Assembly (NCBI GenBank): GCA_002914805.1
Contig: JXTB01000116.1
Location: forward strand, 839,054 to 903,053
Direction: 5' to 3'
Origin: Parasponia andersonii
Taxonomy: Eukaryota; Streptophyta; Magnoliopsida; Rosales; Cannabaceae
DNA: 64,000 bases
Position numbers and translations under genes: made by a program. Positions 57,279 to 64,000 of the stretch are shown piece by piece. Numbering within the stretch: position 1 is the stretch's first letter; every line of letters begins with the position of its first letter. Below the pieces are notes generated by a model. It ran no database searches. It was not told the origin of the DNA and worked only from the letters and a program-made list of their open reading frames with translations.

Positions 57279-59325
57279 TTAAAAGAAAAATCCTCTATAT
57301 TTGCCTTGATTGTTTGATTCAAAAGGATAAGAAATGAAGAAGATACAATGATATTTGCTCTTATTTCTATAAAAGAGCTAACAACTTGTAATAAATGATT
57401 CATTGTTGCAATAATTACGTCATTCAAGATAATTTTGACGAAAAATATAAGAAAGAATTTAAAAGAGATAAGAGAAAGAAAAAAAGTCAAGCAATTTAGA
57501 GATAAGAAATGATGAATTTAGAGATGGATAAAAAAGACTAACAATTTGTAACAAATGGTTTATTACTATAATAATTACGTAATTCAAGATAATTTTGATA
57601 TAGAATACGAGAAAGAATTTAAAAGAGAAAAAAACTCGAAAGATTTAGAGATAAGAAGCAATGAATTTAGGGAGAATTTAGACGATAATCTTGAGGGAAA
57701 AGGATACCTTTTCTTTTCTTTTTATTTTTTTTAACATTTATTTCAGCATGTATTTTGCTACTCCTTCCGGATGTCGTAGGTATCTATATATGCTATCATA
57801 CTACCGAGATACCTATGATAAACTTATATTTATTTATTTATTTTTATTTATCTATTTATTCTTTTTCGCAACAAGGAATGCCCAATTTTTCTTCCATTTT
57901 TTAAGATGCCATAGAGAATCTAGTAGGAAACCGATGGTAACCTCATAGTAGTTATTTTATTTATTTTTTTTCAGCAACAAGGAATACCTTAGTTTCAATT
58001 TACCTATATACCATAACCAATTTGATCATTTTTTTAAATAAAGAATCTCTAGCTCCTATTTGCAATATCGCTATATATAACTTAATAAGATATCTATAAT
58101 ACTTTTTTTTTCCAACTTATCCTGATAAATAGATTTTTTTTTTCAATTTCTACAACTTTTTTAATAAGAAGTTTTTTATAATATTTAACTGTTAAAAAAA
58201 TTAATCGACAAAAAGTATTACTGAAAAGGGAAAAAATTATTCAAAAATTTTAATGAAAAAATGAACATTAACAAAGAGAAGAAAAAAAAATAGGAGTGAA
58301 ACCAAAAAGGAAAAAAAAAAGAAAAAAGAAGAACCTTAAATTGTAATTTAAAATTTTAAAAATACAAAATACCACGTGTTAAGCCTGATGCGTGAATGCT
58401 TAAGGCTTATGCCTTTAAAACTTTTTTTTAAAAAAAAAAATATATGTCTTAAATTTGGCCTGTAATGCACGTGTGTTGTCGTATAAAAAAAAATTATGTA
58501 TTTACAAAAAGCTTCAAGTCCGTATCTTTCCAAAAAAAGTTTTGACATGTATGAAGTCTAAAGCAGTCAATAACATACTCAACGGCCTAACTCCTATTTG
58601 TTTTCATTTTCAAATTTATCCAAATTCAGAATTTTTAGACTAAAATTATAAATTCCACAGAAATAGGAATAATACAAAGTAAAACACAAATTTTTTTTTT
58701 TAAAAAAAATTGAAATTAAAAAAATTGTAAATAGGAGTTGGCTCCGTTTTATCTTATATTTACTCAAAGCAATTCAAAATTTATTTTCACAACTTCAAAA
58801 AAAAAAAAAATTATTTTCATAATTCCCAAAGAGAAGTCGTAATGTCGAATACGCAACTCTTTCTTCTTCATCATCAGTGAGTGTTTGTTTTTTCACTCAA
58901 TCTACAGTAACAAATCCTAGTTTGGAGAATATGGATAATAATTTGTCTAATAGTTTAGTCAATAAAGACAAATATATGTACATTGGAATCACTAAAGAGG
59001 GAGGTAGACTTGTTAGTCTCCCGTTCAAATGATTGTTGGTCTTCTCTTTTAGCATGAGTTAAAGTCGTAATACACCATGCAAAGGATGAATATAACTCTT
59101 ACGACCAAAAACGTTAGAAGGTCCACTCATCAAAGAATGAGTAGAAAGCGACAGAGTATCTCTCTTAGAAGTTAGGGAGGTAGGCTTAAACCTCTAGTTA
59201 TTGAAGTCGAACACAATATTGATAGTAGACTAAGCCATTAAAAACAACTCAACTTGCTAGTTCTAATTTGATTGTCTTCTTTCGGAAGTGTTTATCTTAT
59301 TTTCTTTGTTTTCAAATGTCGTATT
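56776..59325. other. AT-rich intergenic DNA
   Basis: A (TA)n run lies at about 57242-57273, a duplicated 160-bp block is listed separately, and many T/A tracts occur. From about 58930 to 59230 some short frames look less random but match nothing I recognise. No gene is supported. Confidence 0.4.
57371..57680 (+). repeat. Two diverged 160-bp direct repeats
   Basis: CTAACAACTTGTAATAAATG (57378) and CTAACAATTTGTAACAAATG (57538) start two copies that stay alignable through ATAATTACGT-ATTCAAGATAATTTTGA, AAGAATTTAAAAGAGA and TTTAGAGATAAGAA. Both have clear substitutions, so the duplication is old. Confidence 0.8.
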
Positions 59326-59514
59326 TGTTAAGCAGAGTAATTAGTTAGTTAGTTAGAGGATTGCCACTTGTATAGTTCTGTTAGTTTGTTAGCTTAGCTG
59401 TTAGAGTTAGTTGCAGACTCAGCTCTTGCAGCTCTTGTATAAATAATCTTACAATGTACAGATTTAATTAATGAAGCTTTTGATTCAAATCTATCTTCTA
59501 GTACATTTTTTATA
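59326..59514 (+). repeat. 5' LTR of copia 3, about 180-189 bp
   Basis: It starts TGTTAAGCAGAG with a TTAG tetranucleotide run, and TATAAATAAT lies at about 59440. The right edge is either GTACA at 59505 or just before the primer site. Confidence 0.8.
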
Positions 59515-59586
59515 TGGTATCAGAGTAAGAATCGGTCCTGAGGAGATTCTCTTTTGTGGTCTTCTTCTTTCTTCAAAGCTTCATCT

Positions 59587-62500
59587 ATGGCTTCTTCGAG
59601 TACCTTTGTTCCAGTTCTTTTTACTCATTCTTTATCAGTCAAATTGGATAATTCGAACTTTCTTCTATGGCATCAGCAAGTGGTTACAGGTATTTGTGGT
59701 CATAAGCTCCAAAAGTTCAACTCTGCTACTGCTACTCTGCCATCGATGTATCTGAGTAAAACTGATCGAGCTACAGGGCTGAATCAAGCATTCTTGGATT
59801 GGGAACAGCAGGATCAACTCTTGTTTTCATGGCTTCTTTTATCCATATGACTGAATCGATTCTTACCGTAATAGTGGGCTGTGAGACCTCTCTTCAGGCT
59901 TGGCAAACTCTTGACACTTCTTTTGCTGCTCAAACTAAGGCTAAGATTGATCAACTTAAAACTCAGTTATAGAACACTAAGAAGAATTCTCTTTTCATTA
60001 ATAAGTATCTATTGAAAATCAAATCTCTAGTTGATCAATTAGGGTCTGTTAGTCACTTTGTTACTGTAAAAGATCACATTGATGCCATTTTTAGTGGCTT
60101 GCCAGAAGAATATGACACCTTTGTCATTTAAGTCAACTCTAGAGCAGATCCTTATACTGTTGCAGATATAGAGTCTTTATTGTTAGCTCAGGAACACTGA
60201 ATTGATAAGCATCACAAGGATTTGGATTCATCACCAAATCCTTCAGCTCCAAATGTGAATCTAGCACATACTCCTCAGTATAAGAAGTTTTCTCAGACGA
60301 CTAAACCTAGTGCTTAGAATTCTTTCTTTTCTCTTGGTTCATTTAGAGGTGGTCAGCCTTATAGAGGAGGTTTTACCAATAATAGAGGTGGTCATTTTTG
60401 GAATAACAATGGAGGTGGTAGAGGTTTTTCTGGCTGCAGGTAATACTAGGGCACTAATAACAAGCCACAATGTCAATTGTATGGCAAGTATGGTCATGTA
60501 GCAATGAGGTGCTACTATCGGTTTGATCATACCGTTCAGGGTTAATTCTCTTCTTCCAGCTCCAGTTCAATAGCTCCAGCAGCTAATCCTCAATTATCAG
60601 CTCATGTTGCGATAATGATAGCCTCACCAGACAATGTGAATGATTAGAGTTGGTATCTAGATTCTGGTGCAATTAATCACTGCACTTTTGATCTTGCTAA
60701 TCTGACTCATCAAAAAGAGTACTTTGGCAATGATCAAGTGCATATGGGAGATGGAGCGGGTCTTCCAATACACCATATTAGTCTGTCTTTCTTCACCACT
60801 CTTTTTCATTCAAGAATTTTGATACGTAAAAGCCTACTGCATGTACCTTCCATTTCTAGGAACTTAATCAGTGTTTCAAAATTAGCTCAAGATAGTAAGA
60901 TTTTCTTCAAGTTTCATGCTGATGTATACGTTGTTAAAGACCAGAATTCCAAGGCTATTTTGATGGAAGGGAAGCTTAAGAATGGCCTCTATACCTCTTC
61001 AGATTTGCAACTCTTATCCAGTTCGCCAAATGCTACTTCTAAGATTGTTAATTCTGTGTCTTGTACTTAATCTAATAATTCTTGTCCAGTTTCTTTTGAA
61101 TCTCAATTAGTTGTCCCAGAATCTAAGTTTCATTTGTGGCACAGTAGGTTAGGAAATCCTTCTGCCAAGGTAGTCCAGTCTGTGCTATCTTCTTGTAACA
61201 TTTCCAATTGTAATAAAATGAATTCAGATTTTTGTTCTACCTGTTGTTTAGGCAAAGTGCATAAACTGCCATTTCCAATATCACAAACTAAATATACTAA
61301 ACCATTAGAACTCATTCACTCTAACTTGAGGGACTATCCCCAATACTTTCCTCTAGTGGCCATAAATACTGTGCATGTGTCACTGATGCTTTTACTCGTT
61401 ATACATGGATCTATTTGCTCAAGAATAAGTCAGACGTTGTAGCTACATTTCTCAACTTCCAAAAGCAAATCAAAAATCAACTTGGTCACTCTATCAAAGC
61501 TCTGTAAACTGACTGGAGAGGTGAATTTCAAGCTTTTACTTCTCACCTTGCTGCATAAAGTGTCAGCTCCCGACACTCATGACCAAAATGGAGTTGCTGA
61601 GTGTAAACATAGACATGTTATTCAATCTGCTCTTACCTTGCTGGTCAATGTATCTATGCCTCTTTAGTATTGGGATGAAGCTGTCCGAATTACTGTGCAT
61701 TTGATCAACAGACTATCTTCCTCAGTGCTTAATGGCAAAGTTCCTCTCATTGTACGTTTCAAGGTCCGACCTAACTACACACAACTTAAAGTGTTTGGTT
61801 GTTCATGCTATCCTAATTTGCGACCATACAATCAAAACAAGCTTCAGTTTTAGGTATACCAAATGCACTTTCTTGGGCTACAATATTAATCACAAATCCT
61901 TCAAGCGTTTAGCTCCAAGAAGGAGAATTTACATCTCTCGAAATGTGGTCTTTGATGAATATAGTTTCCCTTTTGCATCAGCAATACCATCTATCTCCAC
62001 TAGTTTAGCCACTATTTGTTCACCATCATCTTTCATCATCCCATCTCTGTTNNCAACAGACTCTCCATCCAACTTTCCACTATCCCCATCTAGTTCTGAG
62101 TTACAATCCATTCCTAATACTACCTTAATTCATATAGAGTCTGCTTCTTCTTTAGCTTCAGCACTGATCCCTTCAGCACCATCACAAGCTACTCAATCAC
62201 TCAATACTTGTACTATGCAAACCAGAGCAAAATTTGGAATCTATAAGCCTAAAGTTTTTATGGCCTCTAAAGAACCTACCTCTGTTGAGGAAGCTTTACA
62301 AGATCCTAAATGGAAATCTGCTATGGACGTTGAGTTTCAAGCTTTACAGGAAAAACAAAACATGGACTCAATAGATCTACACTCAGACAGAAAAGCTATT
62401 GGCTGCAAATGGGTGTCCAAACTGAAAGAAAATCCAGATGGGACTAATTCAAGGCACAAAGCTCGCCTAGTAGCTAAGGGGTTTCACCAAGTAGCTGGTT

Positions 62501-63735
62501 TTGACTATAATAAGACCTTTAGTCCTGTTGTCAAACCCACTACAATCCGAATTGTACGTACCATAGCTCTGGCTTAGGTGAAAAGTGCATCAACTTGACG
62601 TCAATAATGTATTTCCCAATGGTGTCTTGTAGCAGGAAGTCTATATGGAGCAGCCTACTGGTTTCTTGGACACTCAAGTACCACAAAAAGTGTGTAAGTT
62701 GGCAAAAGCACTCTATAGCCTTAAACAAGCTCCTACGGCCTGGTTCGAGAAGTTGAGGAATTCACTCATTTACTTTGATTTTTTCTCTGCCAAATCAGAT
62801 CAATCTTTATTTGTTAGGATCACACCAAAGCATACAACTTTTGTCTTGGTTTATGTGGATAACATCTTACTTACTGGGAGTGATTCTACTGTCATTGCTA
62901 GTCTTATTTCTCAGTTAAATGCTATCTTTACTTTCAAAGATTTGGGAACTTTAAACTACTTTCTTGGTATTCAGGTTGAATACACAGAGGATGGTATTCA
63001 CTTATCTCAAACTAAGTACATTACTGACTGCTTTGCAAGGCTAAGATGCAGAATACAAAAGGGCTAAATACACTCATGACTGATAAAGAGAAGTTATCTG
63101 GATTTGATGGTGATCAGTAGCTGACCCTCAGCTCTACAAGAGTATTGTTGGAGCCCTTCAGTATGCCGCAATTACTAAACCAGAATTACATATTCATTCA
63201 ATCGAGTTTGTCAATTCAAGCACAATCCACTAGAGTTTCATTGGAAAATAGTGAAATGGATCTTGAGGTATCTCAAAGGTTTATTAGATTATGGACCATA
63301 TCTTAAGACGTCTATGTCTTCGGAGATTACTGGATTTTGTGATACAGATTGGGCATCAGATCCAGATGATAGGCGCTCAATTACAGGATATTATGTCCAT
63401 TTGGATGATAATTTGGTATCTTGATCTTCAATGAAGTAGCATACTATTTCTAGATCGAGTAATGAGGCAGAATATTGTTATTTAGATTCAATCTCTGCTA
63501 ACTGAATTACACATAACACAAACTTGGTCTCGCATCATTTGGTGTGACAATTTAAGTACAGTACTGATGGCAGCTAATCCTGTTCTGCATGCTTGCACTA
63601 AGCATATAGAATTGGATCTATATTTTGTACGTGAAAAGGTGCTACAGATGCAATTAGATGTTCGACATGTACCAGCATTGGATCAAATGGCTGATGTTTT
63701 GATCAAAGTTGTATCTAGTTCCAGATTTCCATGAC
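59587..63735 (+). pseudogene. gag-pol of copia 3
   Basis: Gag starts MASSSTFVPVLF (59587) with K-L-D-N-S-N-F-L-L-W. The zinc knuckle near 60471-60530 reads C-x-x-Y-x-x-x-G-H-x-x-x-x-C, with one Cys lost. Protease is W-Y-L-D-S-G-A (about 60650-60670) and the pre-integrase block is W-H-S-R-L-G-N (61137 on). Integrase pieces run to about 61970, with two unresolved bases at 62052-62053. RT spans 62210-63067, and its active site reads Y-V-D-N (about 62853-62864) where Y-V-D-D is expected. RNase H pieces run to about 63735. Stops are spread through all domains. Confidence 0.87.
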
Positions 63736-63787
63736 TTCGTACCAAACTTAGAGTAGAGTCTCTAGCTACTCTAATTTTGAGGGGGAA

Positions 63788-63820
63788 TGTTAAGCAGAGT
63801 AATTAGTTAGTTAGTTAGAG
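63788..63820 (+). repeat. 3' LTR of copia 3, first 33 bp only
   Basis: TGTTAAGCAGAGTAATTAG followed by TTAG repeats and AGAG is identical to the first 33 bp of the 5' LTR. After this the 5' copy continues GATTGCC, while here foreign GC-rich DNA starts. Confidence 0.9.
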
Positions 63821-64000
63821 ATAGAGGCGGCAAAATGGGCGGGCTGAGTCGGCCCGGCCCGCCCATCACGGGCTTTAGGGGATGACCTGGCCGGGCTGGG
63901 CCGGCCCGTCCAAAAATGCGGGCCGGCCCGGCCCGGCCCGGTCAAAATAAAATATGGCCCGACCCAGGTCTGTTGGCCCGCCGGGCTTTTTGACAGGCCA
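63821..64000. mobile_element. End of a hAT-like element (continues beyond the window)
   Basis: It begins near ATAGAGGCGGCAAAATGGGC and continues with dense GGCCCGGCCCG words in both orientations. This is the look of the ends of plant hAT elements of the GGCGGCAAA type. It interrupts the 3' LTR of copia 3. The other end and the 8-bp target duplication would lie outside the window. Confidence 0.55.

Larger units (their letters stand above)
59326..63820 (+). mobile_element. Ty1/copia retrotransposon 3, degenerate
   Basis: A short 5' LTR, primer site TGGTATCAGAG (59515-59525), gag, protease, integrase, RT and RNase H in copia order, a purine tract (GAGGGGGAAT, about 63779-63788) and the start of the 3' LTR are all present. 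The 3' LTR is cut after 33 bp by another element. Internal stops are numerous. The first 33 bp of both LTRs are identical, too short to date the insertion. Confidence 0.9.

Noticed and set aside
1..64000. CRISPR array, bacterial operons or organellar DNA transfer
   Set aside because: No spaced identical repeats of CRISPR type, no ribosome-binding sites or operon layout, and no recognisable plastid or mitochondrial gene was found.

Overview
The window is nuclear DNA of a dicot-type flowering plant. Supporting this are AT-rich intergenic DNA, GT-AG introns, an LRR subfamily XII receptor-kinase cluster of the FLS2/EFR kind, and Ty1/copia, Ty3/gypsy (Tat-type), hAT-, PIF/Harbinger- and possibly CACTA-type transposons. 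Nothing bacterial, organellar or CRISPR-like was seen. The species cannot be named from the sequence alone. Two unresolved bases (N) occur at 62052-62053.

Region 1 (1-23 kb) is a decaying tandem cluster of LRR receptor-like kinases, all on the plus strand. Gene A has only its 3' exon in the window (31-434). Gene B (7280-10538) looks intact and encodes a non-RD LRR receptor kinase of about 1055 aa. Gene C (about 12.1 kb) is a small LRR fragment. Gene D (13.7-22.3 kb) is a full-length relic split by a copia retrotransposon and carrying many further lesions. Promoter and 3' flanks are recognisably shared between B and D, so the copies arose by segmental tandem duplication. A DUF295 (F-box-associated) gene fragment next to a minus-strand copia remnant lies between A and B.

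Region 2 (23-44.7 kb) is mostly intergenic. It holds two small host genes on the minus strand. One is a five-exon gene for a 208-aa coiled-coil protein (28825-30090). The other is a two-exon gene for a 63-aa single-pass membrane protein (41251-41636). Around them are non-autonomous transposons with readable target-site duplications: hAT-like at 31854-32432 and PIF/Harbinger-like at 42276-43053, with a third (PIF/Harbinger-like) at 11142-11664 in region 1. There are also two LTR-type insertions, at 34196-35012 (gypsy) and 35900-38401 (about 2.5 kb). A perfect 220-bp direct duplication lies at 33.3-33.8 kb.

Region 3 (44.7-56.8 kb) is a large degenerate Tat-type Ty3/gypsy element. In order it has a 5' LTR, gag, protease, RT, RNase H plus a second RNase H, integrase, a 3' untranslated region filled by a 99-bp then 112-bp tandem array, and an antisense additional ORF of the 'putative gypsy type transposon' kind. 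It stops abruptly near 56.77 kb without a 3' LTR. A solo LTR of the same family lies at 34.2 kb.

Region 4 (56.8-64 kb) is AT-rich DNA followed by a third copia element on the plus strand. Its 3' LTR is interrupted after 33 bp by the GC-rich end of a hAT-like element that runs off the window.

Only gene B and the two small minus-strand genes look like functional complete host genes; gene A may be functional but is cut by the window edge. Coordinates of transposon edges are read by eye and are exact only where a target-site duplication is quoted.
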